A stretch of 15,759 nucleotides of DNA. Origin: Bacillota bacterium (GTDB lineage: Bacteria; Bacillota; Clostridia; Lachnospirales; Lachnospiraceae). Within the stretch, counting starts at the first letter, position 1. Every line of letters begins with the position of its first letter. Both the position numbers and the translations under genes were made by a program. The stretch covers positions 1 through 15,759 of the forward strand of contig JAEZLY010000316.1 of assembly GCA_023414985.1 (NCBI GenBank), written 5' to 3'. Below the pieces are notes generated by a model. It was not told where the DNA came from. It saw only the letters and a list, made by a program, of their open reading frames with translations, and searched no databases. Below are positions 1 through 8,266 of this stretch, piece by piece.

Positions 1-2097
1 GGATTATGTTGTGCGAACTGTGCGGCTAAAATAGAAGAAGAAGTCGGGGCATTGGCAGAGGTGGCAGAAGCAAATGTCAATCTGATGAACAGTACTTTAA
101 GTGTTACTCTGGAACGGACGGAACCTGAAAATATTACAGAGCTGGTTAAAAAAATTGTTGCAGCGCATGAGCCTTCTGTTAAGGTGATCGAACATAAGAA
201 GGAGGCTTCCGGGAAGGCAGCTGGTCATGAAGACCCACATAATGATGACGCCAAAGAGATGAAATCCTATCTGTTTCGTCTGGGCATTGCGGTACTGCTT
301 GCGGTATTGTTTTCAGTCGTAAAGGTCTCTGCAGTTATAGAGATCACAGCATTTATCGTTGCGTACCTTTTGGCAGGCTATGAGGTTCTGACCTCTGCTA
401 TAAAGAACATAATCAAAGGCAAGGTATTTGACGAGAATTTCCTAATGGGTATAGCATCACTGGGTGCATTTCTCATCGGTGATTTTACAGAGGCAATTGC
501 TGTTCTTGTATTTTATGGGATAGGAGAATTACTGCAGGATCTGGCAGTGGCAAGATCAAAGAAGAACATTACCGGTCTGATGGATATCCGGCCGGATTAT
601 GCTAATATCATACGGGATAATGAAATCCTGGTTGTCGCTCCGGAAGAGGTAAAGCTGGGGGACAGAATTGCCGTTAAGCCGGGAGAAAGAATTCCCTTGG
701 ACGGTATCATCCTTAAGGGTAACAGCTTTGTGGATACCAGAGCGCTGACCGGAGAAAGCGTACCCAGAGAAGTATTACCCGGAGATATGGTATTATCCGG
801 CACGATCAATACCAGCGGACTACTTGAGGTGGAGGTAACCAAATCCTTTGAAGAAGCTACCGTGAACAGAATACTGGAACTGGTTCAGAATGCCGGCAGC
901 AAGAAAGCACAGAGTGAGAAGTTCATTACCAAATTTGCAAGATATTATACTCCGATCGTAGTTTATGCTGCGGTAGCGGTTGCAATTCTTCCTCCGTTGT
1001 TTGGCTTCGGCTCCTTTACGGTATGGCTGTATCGTGCCTTAAGCTTCCTGATCATTTCCTGCCCCTGTGCTTTAGTAATCTCAATACCGCTTAGCTATTT
1101 CGGAGGAATCGGTGGCGGTGCAAAGCAGGGTGTCCTGGTAAAGGGCGGCAATTATCTGGATGCGCTTCAAAAGGTGGATACTGTAGTATTTGATAAGACC
1201 GGTACGCTGACCAAAGGTGTATTCCGTGTAACCAGGGTTTATACAGCGGATGGCACTCCAAAGGAGGAACTGCTGCGCCTTGCGGCAGCTGCCGAGAAGC
1301 ATTCCCTGCATCCGATTGCTCAGTCAATCACAGAATATTGTGATAAGGAGAAGATTGCTGTTGCAGAGGAACCGGATCAGATCAATGAGCTTGCCGGCCA
1401 TGGCGTAATCGCTGTGATGAAGGAAGGAACCGTCTACGCCGGAAATGCTAAACTAATGCAGAAATATAACATCGACATACCAAACACAGAGGTATCAGGA
1501 AGTATCGTTCATCTTGCGTTGAATCAAAAATATTTAGGTTATATTCTCATCAGTGATGAACTGAAAGCTGATGTAAAGGAAACTCTTACCTTGCTCAAGA
1601 AGCTTGGGGTGAAAAAGACGATTATGCTGACCGGAGACTTAGAGGCGGCAGCCAAGGAAATAGCCGAGCTCAGCGGTGTGGATGAATATAAAGCGGAGCT
1701 GCTCCCACAGGATAAGGTAGCATGGTTTGAAAAATATAAAGAAGGTATGGAAGGGAACGGACGGATCGTATTCGTCGGTGACGGAATCAACGATGCACCG
1801 GTACTTGCCGGCGCAGATATCGGTATCGCCATGGGTGGCGTAGGCTCGGATGCGGCAATTGAAGCGGCGGATGTCGTTATCATGAATGATGATATCAGCA
1901 AGATAGCAACTGCTATCCGAATTGCCGGAAAGACCAAGCGGATTGTGATGCAGAATATTGTATTTGCTCTTGGTGTTAAGTTGCTAATCATGCTACTGGC
2001 ATTCCTGGGAATCACTTCTATCTGGTTCGCGATCTTTGCAGATGTCGGAGTTGCATTGATTGCCCTGCTGAATGCTATGCGGGCCATGCGATTATAA
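1..2097 (+). CDS. cadA: Heavy-metal (Zn/Cd/Pb) translocating P1B-type ATPase, 5'-truncated
   Basis: This is a membrane pump that exports divalent soft metals using ATP. The reading frame is open from base 1, so the true start is upstream and the gene is cut by the window edge; 698 residues are visible. The visible N-terminus is the end of a heavy-metal-associated domain with a CANC (CxxC) site at residues 4-7. A His/Asp-rich linker follows. Residue numbers count from base 1: actuator TGES at 250-253, transmembrane CPC at 354-356, phosphorylation DKTGT at 398-402, HP dipeptide at 437-438, and GDGINDAP at 593-600. The last membrane helices carry Lys660 and Asp681 (in DVG), which with CPC are the hallmarks of the Zn/Cd/Pb subgroup (CadA/ZntA) rather than the Cu subgroup. 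The family and subgroup are secure. The exact metal and the symbol (cadA versus zntA or zosA) are inference. A terminator follows at 2153-2191. Confidence 0.93.
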   Translation, partial: GLCCANCAAKIEEEVGALAEVAEANVNLMNSTLSVTLERTEPENITELVKKIVAAHEPSVKVIEHKKEASGKAAGHEDPHNDDAKEMKSYLFRLGIAVLLAVLFSVVKVSAVIEITAFIVAYLLAGYEVLTSAIKNIIKGKVFDENFLMGIASLGAFLIGDFTEAIAVLVFYGIGELLQDLAVARSKKNITGLMDIRPDYANIIRDNEILVVAPEEVKLGDRIAVKPGERIPLDGIILKGNSFVDTRALTGESVPREVLPGDMVLSGTINTSGLLEVEVTKSFEEATVNRILELVQNAGSKKAQSEKFITKFARYYTPIVVYAAVAVAILPPLFGFGSFTVWLYRALSFLIISCPCALVISIPLSYFGGIGGGAKQGVLVKGGNYLDALQKVDTVVFDKTGTLTKGVFRVTRVYTADGTPKEELLRLAAAAEKHSLHPIAQSITEYCDKEKIAVAEEPDQINELAGHGVIAVMKEGTVYAGNAKLMQKYNIDIPNTEVSGSIVHLALNQKYLGYILISDELKADVKETLTLLKKLGVKKTIMLTGDLEAAAKEIAELSGVDEYKAELLPQDKVAWFEKYKEGMEGNGRIVFVGDGINDAPVLAGADIGIAMGGVGSDAAIEAADVVIMNDDISKIATAIRIAGKTKRIVMQNIVFALGVKLLIMLLAFLGITSIWFAIFADVGVALIALLNAMRAMRL

Positions 2098-2152
2098 GCA
2101 GATCGCTTAACAAATATGTAAAATAAAAATTTGAAAGATGTTTTTATAAATG

Positions 2153-2191
2153 AAGGAATATTAGCTCGAATATGGGCCGATATTCCTTTTT
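2153..2191 (+). terminator. Rho-independent terminator of the metal ATPase gene
   Basis: A perfect 9-bp stem, AAGGAATAT (2153-2161) with ATATTCCTT (2180-2188), is followed by a T-rich tail. The 18-nt loop can form an additional GCTC/GGGC helix. It lies 55 bases after the ATPase stop codon and separates that gene from the Ig-like protein gene. Confidence 0.8.
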
Positions 2192-2274
2192 ATTATCCAC
2201 AAAATGACACATAAGTGCCAAAAATTACAACTATAATAACCAGTAAAGGAGCTAATATAAACCATTCCATTAAC

Positions 2275-2291
2275 CGATATATTCTATATCG
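2275..2291. promoter_or_regulatory. Perfect dyad in the leader of the Ig-like protein gene
   Basis: CGATATA-TTC-TATATCG is a perfect 7-bp inverted repeat with a 3-base centre. It ends 11 bases before the AGGAGG ribosome binding site (2303-2308) of the next gene. It could be an operator or a small mRNA hairpin. A TATAAT at 2232-2237 is a possible -10 upstream, but I find no acceptable -35 at the right distance. Function is inferred from position only. Confidence 0.4.
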
Positions 2292-2315
2292 AAAAGGGAT
2301 TTAGGAGGTTACGTC

Positions 2316-5300
2316 ATGCAAATAGCAAAAAAGATCAGTCTGTTATTCCTGTTCAGTGTATTATTCACCGTGACAGGATTCATCTTTACAGAGAAAGAGG
2401 CAATGGCAAGTTCTGCACCCACATTATCTCTAAGGATTGACGGAAAAGCACAGTCAGGCGAAGAGAGCACGCTGGGAAGAGATACGGCGGATATCAGTGT
2501 CTATTCACCTGATGGTTTGCCTACCGGAACGACTGTGGCATGGAGAAATTCCAATGCAGGTGTTCTGACCTTAAGCGGGACAACCGGTGACACTGTAACG
2601 ATGACCAGACGAGGGCCGGGTTATACTACAGTAAGAGCAGACGTTACCATCAGCGGACGAACCTATACGCTGACGCGAATCATCCGGGTCAATCTGGCGA
2701 TTGATCATTCTCCCGCACCGGGCGGAACAGGGACGATTGCGACAAACTTTGCACAGAACAGGGTATTACAGCTCAATAAAGGCGGCTCGCAGCAAATTGT
2801 ACTGAAATACATTGATTATAATACTTCCGGAGATGCTGTGACCGGATCTGCAATTACAAGTACAGATCTGGATTATGTCAGTGATAAGACAAGTGTTGCA
2901 ACGGTAAATGCAGCAGGTAAAGTAACTGCAGTGGGTGCCGGTGATGCGACAATCACAATAACCACAAGAACTGCCGGAGCGAATGATAATCTCATGACAG
3001 CAACCTTAAGAGTAGTCGTAGTACCTACATTTACTCTGACAGCTGAGACCTCAACAGGCGGTGCAATCAGTTATGACAGCGGAACTGATGTCGCCTCCGA
3101 AAATTATCATATTGGTATTCCACCTGAATTCACGTTAAAGGCGAATGCTTCTCCCGCAAGTAATATTACCTGGAAGATTTATGATGCCAGTGATAAATCA
3201 GATACGAGAAAGCCGTTGGAAAGTGGTGGGAAGGTTACCTACACGATCAGTAATCTGAATAATACTGTGGAATTTTCTGCTGTGAAGGCTGGCACCTATG
3301 AGATTTATGCCTTTTCTACAAAAGATTATGGGGTTGAGTCACCATTGACTAAGGCATATATGAAGATAGAGGTACCGGTTGATATCGCTTCAAAGACAAT
3401 TACGATGGTAGTCGGGGATGTTTTTGATGTATTTAAAGGTACGAATATTCCAAGTGTGAATACCTTCAGCAATTATCAGTCCAGCGATCAAAATATTATA
3501 GTTGCGGATGGTTCAACAGGAAAACTATCTGCAATGGCACGTGGTACGGCAACGGTTACCTGTACCTTTAACGGTAGTTTGAATCTCTTCGATACGACTC
3601 CCAGTCCAATGATACTTACGATTCATGTTATTGATTCGATTTCTTTAAGCGAAAGCAGTGCTACTTTATATACGAAGGGTAACCTGTTGTTGACGGCTAA
3701 TGTATCAGATTCCTCAGCGCCGGTCACCTGGACATCCAGTAATACCTCTGTAGCTACCGTTGTGAATGGTCTGGTTACAGCAACCTCGAAGGCGGGCGAG
3801 ACTACGATCACAGCCTCCCAGACGATCAAAGGAGTTGTGAAGAAAGCAACCTGTAAGATAACTGTACAGGCTTCAATCGATACAATTACTCTGGATCCGG
3901 CAAAAATAACTCTGGCAATCGGTGATTATAAGACAATCAGCGCTCACTTTACTCCTGATACCTTATCCGGCGTGAAGCTGGAATGGAGAACCTCCGATTC
4001 GGATATTGTTTCAATCGACAGCTTTACCAATACGACTGTTACGGTAAAAGCCGGTACAACGGGTGGACATGCTGTAATCACAGCCGTAAATAAAGATAAT
4101 GTAGTTGTAGGGTTCTGCCATGTCAGTGTACAGCAGCCGGTAACCGGCATCACACTTTCAGAGACCGCAATCACAGCTTCGGTTAACGGCGGAAGAATTC
4201 AGCTTCGTGCAACCTGTACGCCGAGCGATGCAATCAATAAAACGGTTACCTGGAGATCCTCTGATGAAACAAAGGCTACTGTGGATACCAACGGTCTGAT
4301 TACCATTAAGAAGACCGGAACCGTATCTATTATTGCAACCTCAGTGGATAACCCGTCAGTTTCAGCGATCTGTAACTTGAATATTCTGGTTCCGGTCAGC
4401 AGTGTAGCACTGGATGAGACCTCCAAGACGATGTTTTCCGGACAAACGGCAAGACTTGGTTATACGATCCTTCCTACCAATGCCAGTGATGCAGCCGTAA
4501 CCTGGACCTCTACGAATACCTCCGTTGCTACGGTTGATGCAACCGGTCTCGTAACAGCAAAGGGTGTCGGTTCAACCGTCATCATACTCAGGACTGTGGA
4601 TAAAGGACTTGCAGTTTATTGTACGATTACAGTTAAAAGAGTTGCGACCGGCCTCAAGCTCGATGTCGCTACCTTGGATCTGGCAGCTGGTAAATCCTAT
4701 ACCTTTAAAGCAACCTTATCTCCCGCGGACAGCACAGAGACAGCGATTACCTGGGAGTCCAGTGATACAAAGATAGCAACAGTAGACGCCAACGGTAAAG
4801 TTACCGGTAAGGCAGCAGGCCAGACCGTAATTATGGCAAAGCTTGCTTCCGGCGGTACCGCCTACTGTAAAGTTACCGTAAGCCAATCGGCCTCCGGCCT
4901 TATCCTGAATTTTGCAGAAAAGACAGTGTACGTTGGAGAGAAATTTGAGATGACGGCTTCTGTAACTCCCAGTACAGCTACTCAGCTTGGCGTTAAGTGG
5001 GAAAGTTCCAATAAGAAAGTCGCAACGATCACAGAGAAGGGTGAGGTTACCGCACTCGCAGGTGGTGTTACAATCATTACAGCGACGACATTGGATGGCG
5101 GCTATGTGGCAACCTGCGTATTAACCGTCAGGGAAGCGGTATCAAAAATAACCATAAACCATCAAACCTATTATCTTGGTATTGATAAATTTGCTTATCT
5201 GGAGGCCACGGTATCAACTCCGAATGCAACGAATCAGAATGTAGCCTGGACCTCCAGCGATGAAGATGTTGTAACTGTTAACCAGAAGGGTAAGATAACC

Positions 5301-6119
5301 GGTCACAAATTAGGCTATGCTACGATTACAGCGACAGCGCTGGATGGCAGTGAAGTAGAGGCAACCTGTGATGTCAGAGTCGTTGTACCGGCAAGCAGTG
5401 TTTCTGTAAACTATGCTACGATTTCCCTTCTTGTTGGTCAGACGAAGAAAATCAAGGTAAGCATCAAACCAGACAATGCAACCTTTAAGACAGCAAAATG
5501 GTCTACCAGTGACGGAGATATCGCTGTTGTGGATGATGACGGTCTGATCATCGCTAAAAAGGCCGGTTCAGCAACAATTACAGCGGAAGCAAAGGATAAC
5601 AGCGGCAAGAAAGCTTTAGTTTACGTAACCGTATATGATCGTATTGCATCTTCAGGTATAACGCTGCAGGATAAGAAGGTAGTATTACTTCCCGGAGAAG
5701 AGAAGATGGTTCAGATGGTTCTCATTCCGGCTAATTCCAATGACCAAGCTACCTGGAGTACCGACAATGCGGCGGTTGCAAGGGTAGATAAAAAGACAGG
5801 AAAGATAACCGCAAGAGCAACCGGTGTGGCTTACGTAACCGCCATGACCGATTCGGGTAAGACTGCTACTGTGGAGGTGGTCGTCATCGGCTTGAATTAC
5901 ACCGAGTTGACCTTGGAACAATATACCACCTATCAATATCCGCTTCAGGTGGAGGGTGCAACCTCAGCGGTAAGCTGGAGTATTGATAATCCGAATGTGG
6001 CGGTAATCAATAACGGAGTAATCAGCTCACGAGGTGTCGGAACAGCAACAATTACTGCTAAGGTAAACGGAAGGAAGCTGACCTGTAGGTTGAAAGTCGT
6101 CAAGATTGGCGGTAATTGA
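2316..6119 (+). CDS. Large secreted protein of tandem bacterial Ig-like (BIG_2) domains
   Basis: The 1267-residue protein begins with a signal peptide: KK near the start, a hydrophobic stretch to about residue 24, and a likely cleavage after the AMA at about residues 30-32. The rest is about 14 beta-sandwich modules. From about residue 440 to the end there are ten regular modules of roughly 83 residues. Each contains a W-x-S/T-S/D turn (for example VTWTSSNTSVATV), a G-x-V/I-T motif, a G-x-x-T/V-I-T/I-A strand and a closing strand. Most regular modules have a Cys in the closing strand (ATC, VYC or AYC followed by a V/I-rich end). The first four modules are longer and more divergent. There is no LPxTG, C-terminal membrane helix, SLH or other obvious anchor, and no enzyme domain. 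AGGAGG at 2303-2308, seven bases before ATG, fixes the start. It is probably a surface or matrix scaffold or an adhesin. That role is inference; only the fold and secretion are well supported. Confidence 0.9.
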   Translation: MQIAKKISLLFLFSVLFTVTGFIFTEKEAMASSAPTLSLRIDGKAQSGEESTLGRDTADISVYSPDGLPTGTTVAWRNSNAGVLTLSGTTGDTVTMTRRGPGYTTVRADVTISGRTYTLTRIIRVNLAIDHSPAPGGTGTIATNFAQNRVLQLNKGGSQQIVLKYIDYNTSGDAVTGSAITSTDLDYVSDKTSVATVNAAGKVTAVGAGDATITITTRTAGANDNLMTATLRVVVVPTFTLTAETSTGGAISYDSGTDVASENYHIGIPPEFTLKANASPASNITWKIYDASDKSDTRKPLESGGKVTYTISNLNNTVEFSAVKAGTYEIYAFSTKDYGVESPLTKAYMKIEVPVDIASKTITMVVGDVFDVFKGTNIPSVNTFSNYQSSDQNIIVADGSTGKLSAMARGTATVTCTFNGSLNLFDTTPSPMILTIHVIDSISLSESSATLYTKGNLLLTANVSDSSAPVTWTSSNTSVATVVNGLVTATSKAGETTITASQTIKGVVKKATCKITVQASIDTITLDPAKITLAIGDYKTISAHFTPDTLSGVKLEWRTSDSDIVSIDSFTNTTVTVKAGTTGGHAVITAVNKDNVVVGFCHVSVQQPVTGITLSETAITASVNGGRIQLRATCTPSDAINKTVTWRSSDETKATVDTNGLITIKKTGTVSIIATSVDNPSVSAICNLNILVPVSSVALDETSKTMFSGQTARLGYTILPTNASDAAVTWTSTNTSVATVDATGLVTAKGVGSTVIILRTVDKGLAVYCTITVKRVATGLKLDVATLDLAAGKSYTFKATLSPADSTETAITWESSDTKIATVDANGKVTGKAAGQTVIMAKLASGGTAYCKVTVSQSASGLILNFAEKTVYVGEKFEMTASVTPSTATQLGVKWESSNKKVATITEKGEVTALAGGVTIITATTLDGGYVATCVLTVREAVSKITINHQTYYLGIDKFAYLEATVSTPNATNQNVAWTSSDEDVVTVNQKGKITGHKLGYATITATALDGSEVEATCDVRVVVPASSVSVNYATISLLVGQTKKIKVSIKPDNATFKTAKWSTSDGDIAVVDDDGLIIAKKAGSATITAEAKDNSGKKALVYVTVYDRIASSGITLQDKKVVLLPGEEKMVQMVLIPANSNDQATWSTDNAAVARVDKKTGKITARATGVAYVTAMTDSGKTATVEVVVIGLNYTELTLEQYTTYQYPLQVEGATSAVSWSIDNPNVAVINNGVISSRGVGTATITAKVNGRKLTCRLKVVKIGGN

Positions 6120-6181
6120 GCGGACTGAAAATAAAATCAGATAAGTAAGAGTATGCTTTTGGAAGCATTATTCATAGTAAT

Positions 6182-6213
6182 AAGGATGGGTAGAGACTGC
6201 CCATCCTTTTGCT
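6182..6213 (+). terminator. Rho-independent terminator of the Ig-like protein gene
   Basis: A perfect 9-bp stem, AAGGATGGG (6182-6190) with CCCATCCTT (6200-6208), has a 9-base loop and a short T-tract (6207-6210). A smaller hairpin just before it pairs ATGCTT (6153-6158) with AAGCAT (6163-6168). Confidence 0.82.
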
Positions 6214-6290
6214 TTAAATGGAAGCGTTATGCAGAATGAATAAGAATACGACAATTTTTTGACTGTTCCAACAAGGTTTGAAAGTAAAGA

Positions 6291-6319
6291 TTGCCAAGTA
6301 TTTTTCCTTATGTTACAAT
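6291..6319 (+). promoter_or_regulatory. Sigma-A promoter of recN
   Basis: TTGCCA (6291-6296) and TACAAT (6314-6319) are separated by exactly 17 bases. A TG at 6311-6312 gives an extended -10 element. Transcription should begin near 6326, leaving a leader of about 54 bases before the recN start. Confidence 0.78.
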
Positions 6320-6325
6320 AATTTC

Positions 6326-6347
6326 AGAACATATGTTTTAATGTTCT
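6326..6347. promoter_or_regulatory. LexA-type (SOS) operator at the recN +1
   Basis: GAACATATGTTT (6327-6338) fits the Gram-positive LexA/DinR pattern GAAC-N4-GTTY, and it contains the perfect palindrome AACATATGTT. It overlaps a second dyad, AGAACAT-N8-ATGTTCT (6326-6347). It covers the predicted transcription start, where a repressor would block initiation. Against the B. subtilis consensus CGAACRNRYGTTYC I count 12 of 14 positions matching. Binding by LexA is inferred. Confidence 0.62.
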
Positions 6348-6379
6348 TTGATAAACTGCTCAGAAAAGAGGGATACTAA

Positions 6380-8065
6380 TTGTTAGTCAGCTTGCATGTG
6401 AAGAATTTTGCAATCATCAATGAGGTTGAGGTTTATTTTAAAGACCATTTAAATATCATGACCGGAGAAACCGGTGCTGGTAAGTCCATCATTATCGGCT
6501 CGGTTAATGCTGCTCTGGGTGCGAAGATCAGTAAGGATATTGTCAGAAGCGGTGCGGAATATGCACTGGTAGAGCTGGTGTTTGAATCGGAGGATGAAGC
6601 TGTTTTTCAAGCCATGAAGGAACTGGACATCCCTTTGGAAGGGAACCAGATTATCATATCACGCAAGATCATGACCGGAAGAAGTATCTGTAAGATAAAT
6701 GGAGAGAATGTGACCTCCGGTGCTCTGGCAGCCATTGCAGGACTTTTAATTGATATTCACGGACAGCATGAGCATCAATCCCTGCTGAACAAAGCTAAGC
6801 ATATGGAGATTGTGGATCGTTTTGCAAAAGAAGAAATCGGCACACTGAAGCAGGAGTTGGAGCAGACCTATAAAGAGTTCATAAAAATCAGGCAGGAGCA
6901 GGAGAAATCGGGAATTGACGAGGAGAAAAGGCTTCGTGAGATCTCCTTCCTGGAATATGAAGTAAATGAAATTAAAAGTGCCAATCTGATTTCTGGAGAA
7001 GATGAAGAACTGGCAATACAATATAAGAAATTATCCAATGCCAACACGATATCGGAAGGACTGCAGTCAGTTTACCGCTATACAGGCTATGATCCTTCGG
7101 CCGCAGGTGACAGTATCGGCAGGGCACTTCGACAGTTGACGAAGATTGCTGAATTCGATGAAACAATCGGCGGATATCTCAATCAGGTATCAGATATTGA
7201 TGCCTTACTCAATGATTTGAATAGGGATTTATCACAATATATTTCTGACATGGAGAATCCGGAGGAGGAACTGCAGGAGGTTACGAAGCGACTGGATCTG
7301 ATCAATCATCTGAAAGCGAAATACGGTAATTCGCTGGAACAGATCAGGAGCTACTGTCAAGCTTCGGAAGAAAAGCTTGAGAGATACCGGGATTACGACG
7401 AATATATGAGGACTCTTAATAAAAAGCTGACTGAAGCGGAGACTAAGCTGAAGGAACTTTGCGAAAGATTGTCGGAGATCAGAAAGAGAAAGGCAAAGGA
7501 ATTAACCGAGAGGATGAAAGATGCCCTAATCTCACTGAACTTTCTGGATGTTAAGTTTGATATGGTGTTTGAACGGACAGCACACTATAGTGCTAATGGC
7601 TTTGATGACGGAGAATTCATTATATCCACGAATCCCGGAGAGGAGCTGAAGCCGCTTTCCAGAATTGCTTCCGGTGGTGAACTATCCCGTATCATGCTGG
7701 GAATCAAGTCCGTATTAGCGGATAAAGATGAGATCGAGACCTTGATTTTTGATGAAATAGATGTGGGTATCAGTGGCCGGACAGCACAAAAGGTATCCGA
7801 GCAGCTGTCGAGTATTGCCAGACATCATCAGATCATCTGTATTACCCATCTTGCACAGATCGCAGCCATGGCTGATGCACATTACAGCATTGAGAAGCAG
7901 ACGGACGGAATGTCTACACAGACAATGATTAAGGAGCTTGCAGATACAGAAATGATTGAGGAGCTATCACGAATTCTTGGCGGTGCAGAGATCACGGATC
8001 GTGTCCGTGAAAGCGCTAGAGAAATGAAAGAATTGGCATCTGCTGCTAAAAAATACAAGCTTTAA
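6380..8065 (+). CDS. recN: DNA repair protein RecN
   Basis: RecN is an SMC-like ATPase that acts early in recombinational repair of double-strand breaks. The 561 residues match the usual family length of about 550-570. The N-terminus (LVSLHVKNFAIINEVEV) is typical of RecN. Visible motifs are Walker A GETGAGKS at 29-36, a long charged coiled-coil region at about 150-370, the ABC signature SGGELS at about 431-436, and Walker B LIFDEID with D458 and E459. An ITHLAQIA histidine switch follows. The start is TTG at 6380, preceded by AAGAGGG (6366-6372) at a seven-base spacing. This is the only start that keeps the conserved first strand. The gene has its own promoter and a LexA-like operator. A perfect 10-bp terminator follows, so it appears to be monocistronic. 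The usual clostridial upstream partner argR is not here. Confidence 0.96.
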   Translation: MLVSLHVKNFAIINEVEVYFKDHLNIMTGETGAGKSIIIGSVNAALGAKISKDIVRSGAEYALVELVFESEDEAVFQAMKELDIPLEGNQIIISRKIMTGRSICKINGENVTSGALAAIAGLLIDIHGQHEHQSLLNKAKHMEIVDRFAKEEIGTLKQELEQTYKEFIKIRQEQEKSGIDEEKRLREISFLEYEVNEIKSANLISGEDEELAIQYKKLSNANTISEGLQSVYRYTGYDPSAAGDSIGRALRQLTKIAEFDETIGGYLNQVSDIDALLNDLNRDLSQYISDMENPEEELQEVTKRLDLINHLKAKYGNSLEQIRSYCQASEEKLERYRDYDEYMRTLNKKLTEAETKLKELCERLSEIRKRKAKELTERMKDALISLNFLDVKFDMVFERTAHYSANGFDDGEFIISTNPGEELKPLSRIASGGELSRIMLGIKSVLADKDEIETLIFDEIDVGISGRTAQKVSEQLSSIARHHQIICITHLAQIAAMADAHYSIEKQTDGMSTQTMIKELADTEMIEELSRILGGAEITDRVRESAREMKELASAAKKYKL

Positions 8066-8094
8066 ATAAAAAAAAACAGAGAATACTTAATCTT

Positions 8095-8127
8095 AGGATA
8101 TACAATACTATGTATATCCTTTTTTTA
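8095..8127 (+). terminator. Rho-independent terminator of recN
   Basis: A perfect 10-bp stem, AGGATATACA (8095-8104) with TGTATATCCT (8111-8120), has a 6-base loop and a run of seven T (8120-8126). The T-run is shared with the start of the repeat-like element at 8120-8177. Confidence 0.92.
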
Positions 8128-8177
8128 TTTCAAAGAAAATTGCGTCCTATGAATTAAATCACTCCGTATAGCATGCG
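8120..8177 (+). repeat. Degenerate copy of an intergenic repeat element
   Basis: This stretch aligns collinearly with 12989-13047. Shared blocks are TTTTTTATT, CAA, AAATT, CGTCCTAT (8143-8150 here, 13011-13018 there), GAAT, CACTCCGT (8160-8167 and 13030-13037) and ATGCG (8173-8177 and 13043-13047). Spacing between blocks differs by at most two bases. The first hairpin of the other copy is mostly lost here. Both copies start in the T-run of a terminator. No homology is visible beyond about 8178. I do not recognise a named repeat family. Confidence 0.6.
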
Positions 8178-8266
8178 GAACCATTAGAATAAAAAAGGAT
8201 TAAGGCAGTACAAGCTACTTTTGCCGAAGACATTAAGAAGAATGACGGATTATATGAGGTGAAAGG

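Noticed and set aside
52..54. TTG as the start of the metal ATPase
   Set aside because: The frame is open to base 1 and encodes the CxxC end of a heavy-metal-binding domain upstream of this codon, so the gene is truncated by the window rather than starting here.
1539..2087. 182-codon open frame antisense to the ATPase
   Set aside because: It lies wholly opposite strongly conserved ATPase motifs, is compositionally a mirror of them, and has no homology I recognise.
3630..6119. DNA-level tandem repeat or CRISPR-like periodicity in the Ig-like gene
   Set aside because: The periodicity of about 250 bases is protein-level module repetition with diverged DNA; there are no short identical repeats with unique spacers.
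8208..8237. Sigma-G-like promoter for spoIVB (GTACA-N18-CATTAAG)
   Set aside because: The spacing and position are plausible but both boxes deviate from consensus at important positions.
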